DNA of 56,169 nt from Lachnospiraceae bacterium (GCA_024697065.1 JAILGE010000034.1:1-56169), one strand, 5' to 3'. Numbered from the stretch's first letter, positions 8,906 through 18,748 are shown. Notes: generated from the letters alone by a model not told the origin. Program-made: numbers and translations.

Positions 8906-9853
8906 TTATCTGCCGTATCTCTTCTCTCTCAGGACAGCCCTGATCCTTGCCAGGGTGTTTCTAGGCCCCGGAGTCGGGAATCCCAGCATCTTCTCAACAT
9001 ACTCATCTTCCGGGAAGGAACCGTTCTTCGTGTAATAGTCATAGAGGAAAACCATTGTCCTCTTTTTCTCATTCGGAAGATGCCAGAGAACTGTTTTATT
9101 ATACGCGAAATTGGTGCTTACAAGATAGAATCTCTTTAAAGTCCAATAGCGGAAGATATATGCATTGGCAGGTACAGCCACCAGATCGTCATTGCGGTCC
9201 ACTGCTGCCGACGTAATGTGCTCATCATTGAAGTTCACCAGATCTTTTGCTTTCCTGCTGTCCTCCAGCACGCGGGCACAGGCTTTTAAAAGCTTCTTCA
9301 TAAGCCTGTTCTTACAACCTATGAACTCTCCGCCCCAATGAGTGAAATATCTGCGCTCTCCATAGATCTTCTCCGCATTATCAAGAATATCTTTGCGCTC
9401 TTTATTCATGCAGTCATGCTGTGTATCGAAGAACATAAGCCTGTCGCCCATATCCTCAAATAAAGCCGCCAGACTTCCCACGCAATACACATCCGTATCC
9501 AGCATGAGCATCACATCCTCGTCATCGTAATTATCAGCCAGATATTCCATAACATCATACCTGTACTGAACGATACTCCATGCAAAAGAATCACTGATGG
9601 AGAACTTACCGAAAGGCAGAAGTATTATCTCCACGCCTTCCTTTTCCAGCTTCTCTCTCCATCCGTCACTCATATCCCAGTTAACAAATAAAAGAAGCTT
9701 AAGATCCTCTCCCGGATTGTGCATCCTTACGGACGAAAAACATACAAGAGAATTCTTAAGATACAGCTCAACCGCAGCTTCGGGTGTCCCAATTCCCGTC
9801 TGTGTGGTAGTGACGGTCTCCGGTTTTGCGAGCATGTTGATCACATATTTCAT
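8906..9853 (-). CDS. GT-A fold glycosyltransferase-like protein (GT8-like DxD)
   Basis: A 315-residue soluble protein. The motif MLDTDVYCVGSL (around residue 120) supplies a DxD metal and nucleotide-sugar site like that of GT8 and related families, and FTHWGGEFIGCKN (around residue 170) resembles the acceptor-side region. It starts at an ATGA overlap with the preceding GT4 gene, so translation is coupled. No close family was recognised; the assignment rests on the DxD context and operon position. Confidence 0.62.
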   Translation of the reverse strand: MKYVINMLAKPETVTTTQTGIGTPEAAVELYLKNSLVCFSSVRMHNPGEDLKLLLFVNWDMSDGWREKLEKEGVEIILLPFGKFSISDSFAWSIVQYRYDVMEYLADNYDDEDVMLMLDTDVYCVGSLAALFEDMGDRLMFFDTQHDCMNKERKDILDNAEKIYGERRYFTHWGGEFIGCKNRLMKKLLKACARVLEDSRKAKDLVNFNDEHITSAAVDRNDDLVAVPANAYIFRYWTLKRFYLVSTNFAYNKTVLWHLPNEKKRTMVFLYDYYTKNGSFPEDEYVEKMLGFPTPGPRNTLARIRAVLREKRYGR

Positions 9854-11070
9854 ATTTTCATATCCTTATCCGTTCTGTTTCTTCTGACGAACCCGTATCC
9901 CGACAAAGGAGAGATGACAGGTGCCTTATCCATTGGAACAAGACTTCTTTTCTTATCCTCATCCCCTGTTGCAGGCTGACCGGAAGCAAGCCTTTTCAAT
10001 TCCTTTACAAATCCTGTCGCTGCATTATCCGCATTCCAGACATCTCTTATCGTAACATAAGCATTCTTTCCGAGCTTTTCTCTCAGGCTCCTGCTTTCTG
10101 CAGCTTTGGAAAGAAAGAAAGCCAGTTCCCTGACCCTTCCGCTCTTATATACCAGTCCGTTCACACAATGATCCAGCATAAAAGGTACCGCACCTATAGC
10201 GGAAGAAGCAATGACACAGCATCCGCTGTTCATGGACTCGTTTAATACAGCGCCCCATCCTTCTCTCTGATCGCTGGTAAACAGATATATATCGGCCTTC
10301 TCCATCCGGCTTCTGACTTCCTCAGGTTTAAGGAATCCGGTAAATTCTACATCCTCAGAAAGTCCTTTTTCCTTTACTGTTTGTTTCAGGACGTCTTCCA
10401 TCACGCCGCCTCCTACCATGGTGAGATGAAAAGGTATGCCCTGTTTTTTTAAAGAAGCCACTGCTTCAATGGCGTCTTCCGGATGTTTCCAGTCTATCAT
10501 CCTGCCGGACCACAGAATCTCTGTTTTTTCGGAAGCTCTCTTCTTCGACATGAGTTCATCGATATCATACTGCCGGCACTCCGGGAAATATCCCCAGACA
10601 TATTTTTTATCCGGGTAAGCACCTATCAGAGAAAAGTCGGATGCCACATATCCGCCTGCACACAGGAGATAATCCGGATCATTCTTAAATCTTATATGAT
10701 CATGGTATTTTTTTTTAAGTCCCGAAGGAGAAATGAATTTCCATTGTCCCTCTTTGTAAATGCGCTCATGATATCGGAAAGTAAGTCTGCCGGCTTCGAG
10801 TCTTGGCATTATATAACTCTCGTCATCAACACCGCCGAATATTACGGCATCGGCATCCATGATCATGGCCTTTGCCTTTTCTTCATCATCGGAATATTTT
10901 TTTACGTAAGGGATATCCGAAGTATCGATTCCCCATCCCATCCTGATACGCTCGGGATCCATCGCCTCGATCTCAAGAAATGTATAATCTATCCCCTCTG
11001 CTTTACTTAAAGCATCGGATAAAGGCTTTTGATGATGATTGAAATAATTGGATGCAAATACCAGTTTCAT
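9850..11070 (-). CDS. glycosyltransferase family 4, paralogue A
   Basis: A 406-residue GT-B transferase. The C-terminal donor domain carries ILWSGRMIDWKHPEDAIEA and SDQREGWGAVLNESMNSG, with the E-x7-E pair of GT4. It shares its N-terminal pattern (NYFNHHQKPL; RIRMGWG) with the next gene, so the two look like tandem duplicates. TAATG couples it to paralogue B. An A9 tract near residue 120 (10708-10716) could slip. About 45 C-terminal residues are polar and lack counterpart in usual GT4 proteins. Confidence 0.87.
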   Translation of the reverse strand: MKLVFASNYFNHHQKPLSDALSKAEGIDYTFLEIEAMDPERIRMGWGIDTSDIPYVKKYSDDEEKAKAMIMDADAVIFGGVDDESYIMPRLEAGRLTFRYHERIYKEGQWKFISPSGLKKKYHDHIRFKNDPDYLLCAGGYVASDFSLIGAYPDKKYVWGYFPECRQYDIDELMSKKRASEKTEILWSGRMIDWKHPEDAIEAVASLKKQGIPFHLTMVGGGVMEDVLKQTVKEKGLSEDVEFTGFLKPEEVRSRMEKADIYLFTSDQREGWGAVLNESMNSGCCVIASSAIGAVPFMLDHCVNGLVYKSGRVRELAFFLSKAAESRSLREKLGKNAYVTIRDVWNADNAATGFVKELKRLASGQPATGDEDKKRSLVPMDKAPVISPLSGYGFVRRNRTDKDMKI

Positions 11071-12248
11071 TATCTTATATATCTATATCCTTTAGCTACC
11101 GTAAGCGCCTCTGCTGCAGACATGGGACCATCGCTGTAAACAGATGCGATATCCGTTTCCGGATCTTTTAAGAGTTTCTCACTCATGACCGTAAGTCTTT
11201 CCGCCGCGATCTTTGGATTCCATTCCTGCTCTATTGTTTTGTAAGCAGCCATCCCAAGTTTTTTTCTGAGTGCACTGTCCCTGCAAAGCTTTGCCGTAAG
11301 GGATGCCAGTTCTCTTAAATCTCCGCTCTTATATACCAGACCGTTTTCACCGTGTTTTATCAGATAAGGTACCGCACCTGCCGCATGAGAAGCCACAACC
11401 GCACATCCGGAATTCATGGCTTCGTTAACGACTGCACCCCACCCTTCCTTCTGATCGCTTGTCATGAGATAGATATCCGACTTTTCCATCCTCTTTCTGA
11501 TCTCGAAGGGCTTCTCAAAATCAAGGACAGTGACCAGATCCGAGAGATCCTTTGCACTTACCGCAGCATCGATCCTTTCTCTGCATTCCCCTTCTCCGAT
11601 AACAGTCATACGGAAAGGGATACCTCTTTGCTTAAGATATTCCGCCGTATAAACCGCAGCTCCGGGATGTTTCCAGTCAAGCATCCTACCGCTCCACATT
11701 ATCTCAGTCACATTATCCGACTTCGATCCAAAGAGCTTTTCCGTATCTTCCTTTACAAATTCGGGGAAATAACCGAATCTGAACTTTTTATCTCTGTATC
11801 CGGAGAACATATCAAAATCCGCTGCCACATAGGCACCGGCGCAAAGGAGATATACCGGATCATTGTTATATGCGGCATGCTCCCTTTTCATCAGTCTGTA
11901 ACTGGAAGGGATCAGGGCTTTTATCCTGCCGTCTTTATACAGTCTTTCAAAATATCTGAATGTCAGTCTGTGAAGTACAAGTCTTTCCTCGATATAGGAA
12001 TGATGCGTACCTCCGCAGATCACCACATCACTTTCTTTAACCAGCTTATGTGAAAGATCATAATCGTCATCATAGAACAGAGCATAGGGCAGATCGCGAA
12101 GTTCCGCGCCCCACCCCATTTTAATGCGTTCATCTTCCATCCTGTTGGTCGCAAGAAAACGAAAATCCTCTCCAAGAAGAGAATAAAGCTCGTCGCAAAA
12201 AGGCAATTGATGATGTGTCATATAATTTGTGATGAAAGTAAGCGTCAT
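11070..12248 (-). CDS. glycosyltransferase family 4, paralogue B
   Basis: A 392-residue GT-B transferase related to its downstream neighbour: NYMTHHQLPF, RIKMGWG, IMWSGRMLDWKHPGAA and SDQKEGWGAVVNEAMNSG correspond segment by segment. The GT4 E-x7-E pair is present. ATGA overlap with the preceding GT4 gene and TAATG with the following one show a translationally coupled block. It presumably adds a hexose to the repeat unit; donor and linkage cannot be read from sequence. Confidence 0.87.
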   Translation of the reverse strand: MTLTFITNYMTHHQLPFCDELYSLLGEDFRFLATNRMEDERIKMGWGAELRDLPYALFYDDDYDLSHKLVKESDVVICGGTHHSYIEERLVLHRLTFRYFERLYKDGRIKALIPSSYRLMKREHAAYNNDPVYLLCAGAYVAADFDMFSGYRDKKFRFGYFPEFVKEDTEKLFGSKSDNVTEIMWSGRMLDWKHPGAAVYTAEYLKQRGIPFRMTVIGEGECRERIDAAVSAKDLSDLVTVLDFEKPFEIRKRMEKSDIYLMTSDQKEGWGAVVNEAMNSGCAVVASHAAGAVPYLIKHGENGLVYKSGDLRELASLTAKLCRDSALRKKLGMAAYKTIEQEWNPKIAAERLTVMSEKLLKDPETDIASVYSDGPMSAAEALTVAKGYRYIR

Positions 12249-13528
12249 CGACTGTTTTTCGCAACCTCTTCATAGATCCACTTAAGCATCTTATAATTGG
12301 CCTCTCTGTCGTGAGTAAGTGCCGCACGCTTTGCGGCATTCTCTCCGAGTATCGATGCATAGACCGGATCTTTAAAAATATCGATTATCCTTTTTGCCAG
12401 CTCTTCCGGATCACATGACGGAACAAGCAGCACTTCCTTGCCATTCTCCGCAAGCGAAGGGATACCTCCCACTTCCGAAGCAACGCAGGGCATTCCCAGT
12501 ATCATGGCCTCCCCCAGCGAATTGGGAGAATTCTCCATGGATGAAGGCATAACAAACACATTTGCTTTAAGATACTGCTTCTTCATGGCTTTTGCATCAA
12601 GAGGTCCGAGGAATTCTATGCGGTCACGAAGATCGTATCTTACTATCAGTTCCTTAAGATATTTTCCGTAAGCAGGAAGCTTTATCCTGTCCTTTATGCA
12701 GTCTCCGCGAACCACATCATCTCCCGCAACAGCGATCTTTGCATTGGGAAATTTTTCAATTATATACGGCATGGCATTCAAAAGGATATGCAATCCCTTA
12801 AGCGGTATATTTCCCTGAGAAATAAATATTCTGCCGGGTTCACACTCGTCGGCACTCCATCTGCCCTCATAAAAACATGAACGCAGAGTTTCATTCAGAT
12901 TGTAATATACACAGGAAGGATTGACCGTGTTCACGGCATTCTTGTCAAAGGCTGTCCTTCCGCATGCAAAAGATGCTGCTTTCATCGCTGCCTCTGCACG
13001 CTCTGCCCTTTTATCGTATTTATCCTTCTGTTCAGCGATGCTGTCTTTGCGGATGAGATCCCTGAAAGTAACACTGTTTCTGACCTTTTCGGGGAGTCCG
13101 GCATAATACTCTCTTGCGCAGGCGCTCATAACCCCCTGTACATGTATCAGGACCCTACTGCTCCACTCTCCTATCCTGAGGATCGCAAGCGTATGAGGGA
13201 ATTCCGTTCCGTAGCAATGGATAACATCCGGTCTGAACTCTTCACAGATAAGTCCGAGAGAAGCTTCGAGAGAATTGTCATAATCCTCAGGATGAAGCGT
13301 GTTCTCAAGGAATCCATAGTATTTATATCCATCCTTCTCACCGCGGAGTATATCCGATTCCACAAGGTCTTCCCTCTCCACAGGAAAAGCAAATGCCACT
13401 TCGGGATCGCCGTTTTTCTTCACTTCATGAAATGCGCCGGCTATCCATCCTTCCTTATGCTGTTTTTTCACCTTCATCACGTCCGCAAACATTGAAGGCA
13501 TCAGATTACACAGCCAGAGTACTTTCAC
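12245..13528 (-). CDS. glycosyltransferase family 4
   Basis: A 427-residue GT-B enzyme beginning MKVLWLCNLMPS from a GTG codon that overlaps the stop of the upstream GT2 gene (GTGA). The donor domain has FISQGNIPLKGLHILLNAMP and PSSMENSPNSLGEAMILGMP with the E-x7-E residues. It differs from the A/B pair in the N-terminal half and is a separate lineage within GT4. Function: glycosyl transfer from a nucleotide sugar to the undecaprenyl-linked glycan, inferred from the operon. Confidence 0.87.
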   Translation of the reverse strand: MKVLWLCNLMPSMFADVMKVKKQHKEGWIAGAFHEVKKNGDPEVAFAFPVEREDLVESDILRGEKDGYKYYGFLENTLHPEDYDNSLEASLGLICEEFRPDVIHCYGTEFPHTLAILRIGEWSSRVLIHVQGVMSACAREYYAGLPEKVRNSVTFRDLIRKDSIAEQKDKYDKRAERAEAAMKAASFACGRTAFDKNAVNTVNPSCVYYNLNETLRSCFYEGRWSADECEPGRIFISQGNIPLKGLHILLNAMPYIIEKFPNAKIAVAGDDVVRGDCIKDRIKLPAYGKYLKELIVRYDLRDRIEFLGPLDAKAMKKQYLKANVFVMPSSMENSPNSLGEAMILGMPCVASEVGGIPSLAENGKEVLLVPSCDPEELAKRIIDIFKDPVYASILGENAAKRAALTHDREANYKMLKWIYEEVAKNSR

Positions 13529-14340
13529 TTGTCGCTTCCCTTCTCTTCATCTTTGTGTGTCGGACTGCGGTACAGAAAAGATTTGATCTTATGGTACGTT
13601 TCCGACATCTTCGGTGAATCCGCCATCCTCTTTCTTAAAGGCTGCAATGTGAGTATCATCGCCAGTCTGAAAATATGTCTCTTAAACCCAAGATACTTCT
13701 TTGTGATCTCTTTGCTTTCGATCGCGGCGATCTTTCTGTTGGCTTCCGACTCTGAGATACCGTCACCTTCATAATCGGAAATAACAAAAGGTAAATGTTC
13801 GCAGGTCGCCTTAGCTTCGTAAATGCACCAGAGAAAATGCTCATAATCCGCACGTATCTTATATCTCAGTTTGTATCCGCGACTTTCAAAGAGTTTTCCG
13901 GAATAAAAACATACCTGATGGCACGGCACATTTCTGAAGCATACAAAGTCCGTTATCCTATCCGGTGCAACATCGGTACTTTTGAGTTTTCTTCTGTAGA
14001 GATCTCCGTAGTAGAGGTCCGCTTTGTGACCCGCGATAAACTTCGCCGTCTTTGCGAGTACGGTTTTATCCATCAGATAGTCGCCGCAGTTTAAGAATAA
14101 AATATAATCTCCCGTTGCTTCCTCTACTGCCTGATTCATGGCATCATATAAAGACTTGTCCTTTGAGATGATGAGCTTCACCTGCTTCTCATTGATCAGG
14201 TAAGCCGGTGATCCGTCGACAGATCCGCCGTCTTTTACTATAACCTCGAAATCTCTGTAGGTCTGGTTCAATACACTGTCTACGGTTTTTTTAAGTTCAT
14301 TACCTTCATTGAGGCTGACAACTATAATACTGAATTTCAT
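13525..14340 (-). CDS. glycosyltransferase family 2 (WcaA-like)
   Basis: A 271-residue GT2 enzyme: SIIVVSLNEGNELKKTV, VIVKDGGSVDGSP and YILFLNCGDYL. The last replaces the standard DxD with N-C-G-D, as in the colanic-acid WcaA-like subgroup. It lies nine bases after epsG and overlaps the following GT4 gene by four bases. Single-sugar transfer in repeat-unit synthesis is the likely role. Confidence 0.86.
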   Translation of the reverse strand: MKFSIIVVSLNEGNELKKTVDSVLNQTYRDFEVIVKDGGSVDGSPAYLINEKQVKLIISKDKSLYDAMNQAVEEATGDYILFLNCGDYLMDKTVLAKTAKFIAGHKADLYYGDLYRRKLKSTDVAPDRITDFVCFRNVPCHQVCFYSGKLFESRGYKLRYKIRADYEHFLWCIYEAKATCEHLPFVISDYEGDGISESEANRKIAAIESKEITKKYLGFKRHIFRLAMILTLQPLRKRMADSPKMSETYHKIKSFLYRSPTHKDEEKGSDK

Positions 14341-14349
14341 CTGTGATCA

Positions 14350-15462
14350 TTACCCCTTGAATGCACGCAGTTCCGCTAACGGACAGGATAGCCATGTGGA
14401 ATATGGCAGTATCTTAACTGTGTTGCCCTGCGCTTTATACAGGAAAAATATAAAATATACGATCGCGCAGGCAGCCACCGCCATACGTAATAGCTTTTCT
14501 TTGTTCTCAAATACCTTTCTGTCAGACCTGCGAAGCATGGCCGGTATCAGTAAGATCTGAGAAATATTCAGATAATAACCTATCCTCGAAAGCGACGGTA
14601 TGAATGAAAAACATGCATACAATACGAGTGACGCCGCATTCATCCTGAAATAAAATGCATAGGCATCATCTTCGCTCCCGCTTTTCTTAACGAGTATCAG
14701 AGCCGCCGCCACGGAAGCAGCGGATCTTGCAATATTTACAAAGCTTATGCCATCGGACACCAGATGCTCAGGATCGTTCAAATACGACGGGTAGAGTCTG
14801 ACAAACAGCTCCATATAGTGACTTCCGAAAGCCAGACCGCTTATCCCCAAAAGCCCGAGCAGTATGTAATGGATCCTTCCCCACTTCATCCTGCATGCCG
14901 GATACAGCAAAAGCGTGATAAGCGCAGTCTTGTGAAATAGTGCCGCAAACAATACCGCTATGAAGAACTTGCCGTATTGCTTCTTTATCACAAATCTCAT
15001 CGCATAGAATACAACGGAAAGCGCCATGTAATACCGCACTGTATTGTAGGTCTGAAAGTACAGACCAAACATCATGAAGAGCATAAATGACATGCCGAAA
15101 TCTTCACTCTGTTCATACAGGCCTTTTAAGAAGAATACTATTGTCACTGCGGAAAATAAAGCAAACAGTATCAGGAAATATTCTCCGTCAAACAATGTGT
15201 ATATTGCTTTGACGATACTGTTAAAGCCCGGTTCCGTTACTACAAAATTTCCGCAATAAGCATCATGAAAATGCGATATATATGTCCTGTAATCATTTCC
15301 GGTATAGATGCGAAGGGACGCCGGTATCCACAGTAGGAAAAATATTCCGGCAGTAAGTATCCTGTCTTTAAATGAGGCTGTCGGATCTTTTCTACCGCAG
15401 ACCCTGAAGGCAAGAATCACTGAAACCGTCACTATGATACAGTAAAGTATTGCGCCGGTCAT
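14350..15462 (-). CDS. EpsG family polysaccharide polymerase
   Basis: A 370-residue membrane protein with about ten helices. The segments FLLWIPASLRIYTGNDYRTY and the loop with VTEPGFNSIVKAIYTLF are characteristic of EpsG, a Wzy-type polymerase that joins lipid-linked repeat units outside the membrane. ATGA overlap with the GT2 gene before it shows coupling. With the O-antigen-ligase-like gene at 1234 the locus has two candidates for polymerase/ligase, which could mean one polymerase and one ligase, or two separate glycans. Confidence 0.85.
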   Translation of the reverse strand: MTGAILYCIIVTVSVILAFRVCGRKDPTASFKDRILTAGIFFLLWIPASLRIYTGNDYRTYISHFHDAYCGNFVVTEPGFNSIVKAIYTLFDGEYFLILFALFSAVTIVFFLKGLYEQSEDFGMSFMLFMMFGLYFQTYNTVRYYMALSVVFYAMRFVIKKQYGKFFIAVLFAALFHKTALITLLLYPACRMKWGRIHYILLGLLGISGLAFGSHYMELFVRLYPSYLNDPEHLVSDGISFVNIARSAASVAAALILVKKSGSEDDAYAFYFRMNAASLVLYACFSFIPSLSRIGYYLNISQILLIPAMLRRSDRKVFENKEKLLRMAVAACAIVYFIFFLYKAQGNTVKILPYSTWLSCPLAELRAFKG

Positions 15463-16247
15463 AGGCTCTTTCCTTTCGCGATCCCTTTCTTCATGAGATT
15501 AAATGCCTTTGCCGGCGGGATCTCCCTGCACATTACCTTTCTCTTAACGATAGCAAATCTTGCAGCCCACAACACTGCTGCTTTTCCGTAGAGGAAGTGA
15601 AATAATACACCTCTGTCGTAAAAAAACTTTTCCGTATATCCCTTAAACCAGGTTGAATCCCTGTAGGTTTCCTTTCCGATCTTTACGGGAACAGCGATAA
15701 GCTTAAGCCCTGCTCTCAGACAATCAGTAAAAAACAGGCTGTCTTCACCGTTGCTGTACGGTGCACCGCCTCCGAAAAGAAGCGAAAATCTCACATTGCT
15801 TTTTTTCAAAGCATCCAGTCTGGCAGCTGCGCTGTAAGCAGGATACCTCCCGCAGCTGAATTTTCCCACTCTCTTCTTCTTATCGTTCCAGTAGGTCCTT
15901 CTTTTCTCATTAACTTCCAGATTGAAAAAGATCAGATCCGCATCCGGATACTTTTTAAATTCATTAAGGATCTTCTCTTCATAATCATCATCCAGGATAA
16001 TATCCTCATCGGAAAAAAGTATGATCTCACCCTTCGCTTCCGAAAGAGCTCTGTTCCTGGATCTACCCACGCCCCGCTCGTTGCATTCAAATATACGCAC
16101 CCGTTTCCCGTTCTTTGTAATTACCTCACGTGCGGAATCTTCGGATGACTGGTTTATTATCACTGCATCTGTGCGCAGGTTCATTTTTAACGGAAGTGCA
16201 TCCGCATCATTTTCAAGTGCGGATATCAGAACTTCTAATCCGGCCAT
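15459..16247 (-). CDS. glycosyltransferase family 2
   Basis: A 262-residue GT2-like transferase with a short N-terminus (LEVLISALENDADALP), the donor-binding stretch ECNERGVGRSRNRAL, FSDEDIILDDDYE in the DxD position, and a C-terminal GNGED-like region (PYSNGEDSLFFTDC). The C-terminus is basic. It starts four bases after the chain-length gene and overlaps epsG by four bases, so it belongs to the same operon. Confidence 0.82.
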   Translation of the reverse strand: MAGLEVLISALENDADALPLKMNLRTDAVIINQSSEDSAREVITKNGKRVRIFECNERGVGRSRNRALSEAKGEIILFSDEDIILDDDYEEKILNEFKKYPDADLIFFNLEVNEKRRTYWNDKKKRVGKFSCGRYPAYSAAARLDALKKSNVRFSLLFGGGAPYSNGEDSLFFTDCLRAGLKLIAVPVKIGKETYRDSTWFKGYTEKFFYDRGVLFHFLYGKAAVLWAARFAIVKRKVMCREIPPAKAFNLMKKGIAKGKSL

Positions 16248-16251
16248 AATA

Positions 16252-17316
16252 TCAGATCGTCAAATAATACGCTTTATAAATCATTCTGTCAGCATCATAT
16301 AATATCGCAGCAGAGGGACATTCTCCCTGCATTTTCATATCCCTTATCCCGCGTCTGACAACTGCTGCCGATATTCCGTAAGGGATTGCGATGATCATGC
16401 ATCCTCTTTCAGGATCCGGAGCCTTATCTTCAGCTTTAGTCGATACGTTTTTTGCGGATGCGGATCCCTTCGATGTTTTGATCTCTTTCTTAGCGATTGT
16501 CCTGCCTATACCCGTGATCTCACCGATCATGGACTTTAAGGTTTCTTCAGCTTTTGCTTCCCTATCTTTATCTTTTCCCGCACCCGGAAAGAAAAGAGTA
16601 ACTTCTTTATCTTTCACTATGCTTTCCAGGTTAGCTTTAAATCCCAACGAAGAAGACTTATCCGTAAATACAACGCCTGCAGTGCTTATCCCCGCCAGTC
16701 GCTCCGTATCATCATCAAGGTATAACCCGTCATCGCATGCATATTTCCAGAGAAGAGACAACACTCCGAATATAAGTCCGGTCAATGCGCCGCACACACA
16801 CCATCTGGAATAATAAGGATCGGCCTTCACATGTATTGTCTCCTTCTCATCCCACTTCTCAATGGATACAAATCCATCCGTATCAGTGCCGAATGTGGCA
16901 AGAGCTTCACCGATCGCACTCTGGATCCGGTCCGCAGCTTCTGCCGTATCCGCATCGGCATATACATGTATAAGCCTTATATCAGACATCGTCGGAATAT
17001 GTGTGGCCTTTGCAACTTCTTCTTTTGAAAGGGAAAGTTTCGCAGCGGCAACGCCGGCTATCACGTCCGAATCAAGTACATCATTCCATGTATAGTCATT
17101 GTAGTAGAGCTTGGTTTCTTCCGCTTCCGCCGTATCAAAATTGATATGGTACATCACATCACTTCTGAAGGTCGTATCATTATGAAAAATGAGCATCCTG
17201 CCAAGATCTGTAAGAAGGAAAACCACCGCTCCGGCAGCCATTCCAAGGATCAGAGCCGGAAGGATCTTCTTACCATATATACATATAAATCTTTTTAGAT
17301 CGAATCCGTCGCGCAT
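16252..17316 (-). CDS. Wzz/YveK-like chain length determinant with divergent cytosolic C-terminal domain
   Basis: A 354-residue protein with transmembrane segments at ~14-36 and ~183-205 flanking an extracytoplasmic domain of about 145 residues, as in Gram-positive polysaccharide co-polymerases. After the second helix comes a cytosolic domain of about 150 residues. Its last part (GCMIIAIPYGISAAVVRRGI) resembles the C-terminal strand-helix of BY tyrosine kinases, but no Walker A/A' motif or Tyr cluster is visible. It may regulate chain length directly, without a kinase; no separate kinase gene is in view. It lies two bases after the sugar transferase gene. Confidence 0.7.
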   Translation of the reverse strand: MRDGFDLKRFICIYGKKILPALILGMAAGAVVFLLTDLGRMLIFHNDTTFRSDVMYHINFDTAEAEETKLYYNDYTWNDVLDSDVIAGVAAAKLSLSKEEVAKATHIPTMSDIRLIHVYADADTAEAADRIQSAIGEALATFGTDTDGFVSIEKWDEKETIHVKADPYYSRWCVCGALTGLIFGVLSLLWKYACDDGLYLDDDTERLAGISTAGVVFTDKSSSLGFKANLESIVKDKEVTLFFPGAGKDKDREAKAEETLKSMIGEITGIGRTIAKKEIKTSKGSASAKNVSTKAEDKAPDPERGCMIIAIPYGISAAVVRRGIRDMKMQGECPSAAILYDADRMIYKAYYLTI

Positions 17317-17318
17317 TT

Positions 17319-18719
17319 TTATTTCTCACCGCGTTTTTTTGAATTTCCCGCCTTAAGTGCGGTTATCTGTGTACCATCCACACCTTCCGTGCTGTCAGGC
17401 TGGAAGATAACCTTGATCGTGAGCAGCATAAGCTTCAGATCGAGCCATACCGAATAATTCTCGATATAGGTAAGATCAAGCTTGAGCTTATCATAGGGTG
17501 TTGTATTGTATTTGCCGTACACCTGTGCATATCCTGCAAGTCCGGCTTTAACCTTCATCCTGAAAACAAATTCCGGCATGATCTCCGTATACTGTTTTAT
17601 TATCTCCGGTCTCTCGGGTCTGGGACCTATAAAAGACATCTCACCCTTTAAGATATTTAAGAGCTGGGGCAGCTCATCTATTCTGGTAGAACGGATAACA
17701 TGACCTATAGGAGTGATGCGGTCATCCTTCTTGGACGCAAGTCTTGCCACTCCGTCCTTTTCCGCATCCACGCGCATACTGCGGAATTTCATTATCTGAA
17801 ATTCCTTTCCTCCCATGGTGCATCTGGTCTGATGATAAAATACCGGACCGCCGTCATAACATTTGATTATTACGGCAGTAATGAGCATGATAGGTGATGC
17901 GATCACAAGAAGTATGAATGCGCATATCAGATCTATAAATCTCTTTGCGGCACGCTGTTCCACTGTCAGCGCATATTCACGGATCAGATACATTGGTGCG
18001 TCGAAGATATGCATCTCCTCGGTTCCCTTTATCAATACATCGGGGATCTTCGGCATTACATATACCCTGATGGATCTGCCGTAGCAGTATTTGAGCAGGA
18101 AATTCCTGTCCTTTGCATCCACATCCCAGATGATCATTCCGTCATATCTTTTCTCTATCTCTTCAGTGATATTCGTTAATCCGTCGGAGATCTTCATACA
18201 TTTGCAGATACGGTATTTATCCGGCCTGCTCTCGAATTTATGGAGAATATCTTCCACGGGACGCTCACCGGAAACAAGCAGCAGATCTCTGGGGGGGAAA
18301 AGCATGGAATAAACCAATTGGCTAAGAGCTGTCCATGCACCGATCCACAGGATCTGGATCCCTAACAATGACAGGATTGGGCCCACAAAAGTGATCAGCT
18401 TCGTGTACATAAGAGAAAGTATCGAATATGCGATCAGATTTGTTCCTATAGTGGAAAAGACCTGGGAAAAGAATACTTCCCACGCTTTCAGATAGCCTAT
18501 CTTCATGCCTCCGTACATACGGGATACCAATAAGATAATGACGGCATAAACAGAGATAAGGAGGATATCTCCCTTTATCCAGAAAATGATCTGGCGCATC
18601 TCCATCATAGGCTTATAGTATTTGAACCACACCAGACCGAAACCTAAAACCTGTACGGCAAGTCCGATCAGTGATAAGAAAAGCAGTATTATCCGTCTGG
18701 ATGTTTCCAGTTTTTTCAT
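17319..18719 (-). CDS. polyprenyl glycosylphosphotransferase (initiating sugar transferase)
   Basis: A 466-residue membrane enzyme that moves a sugar phosphate from a nucleotide sugar to undecaprenyl phosphate, the first step of the glycan. Four to five N-terminal helices and a central Rossmann-like region precede the bacterial sugar transferase domain (from ~265): KRFIDLICAFILLVIASP, VFYHQTRCTMGGKEF, KFRSMRVDAEKDG, RSTRIDELPQLLNILKGE and FIGPRPERPEI are all intact. It is the first gene of a ten-gene coupled operon with its own promoter (18749-18777). A C7 run (18291-18297, G7 on the plus strand) encodes the FPPRD segment. Confidence 0.94.
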   Translation of the reverse strand: MKKLETSRRIILLFLSLIGLAVQVLGFGLVWFKYYKPMMEMRQIIFWIKGDILLISVYAVIILLVSRMYGGMKIGYLKAWEVFFSQVFSTIGTNLIAYSILSLMYTKLITFVGPILSLLGIQILWIGAWTALSQLVYSMLFPPRDLLLVSGERPVEDILHKFESRPDKYRICKCMKISDGLTNITEEIEKRYDGMIIWDVDAKDRNFLLKYCYGRSIRVYVMPKIPDVLIKGTEEMHIFDAPMYLIREYALTVEQRAAKRFIDLICAFILLVIASPIMLITAVIIKCYDGGPVFYHQTRCTMGGKEFQIMKFRSMRVDAEKDGVARLASKKDDRITPIGHVIRSTRIDELPQLLNILKGEMSFIGPRPERPEIIKQYTEIMPEFVFRMKVKAGLAGYAQVYGKYNTTPYDKLKLDLTYIENYSVWLDLKLMLLTIKVIFQPDSTEGVDGTQITALKAGNSKKRGEK

Positions 18720-18748
18720 ATAGTGACCACCGGTAAAAATTTATGGAT

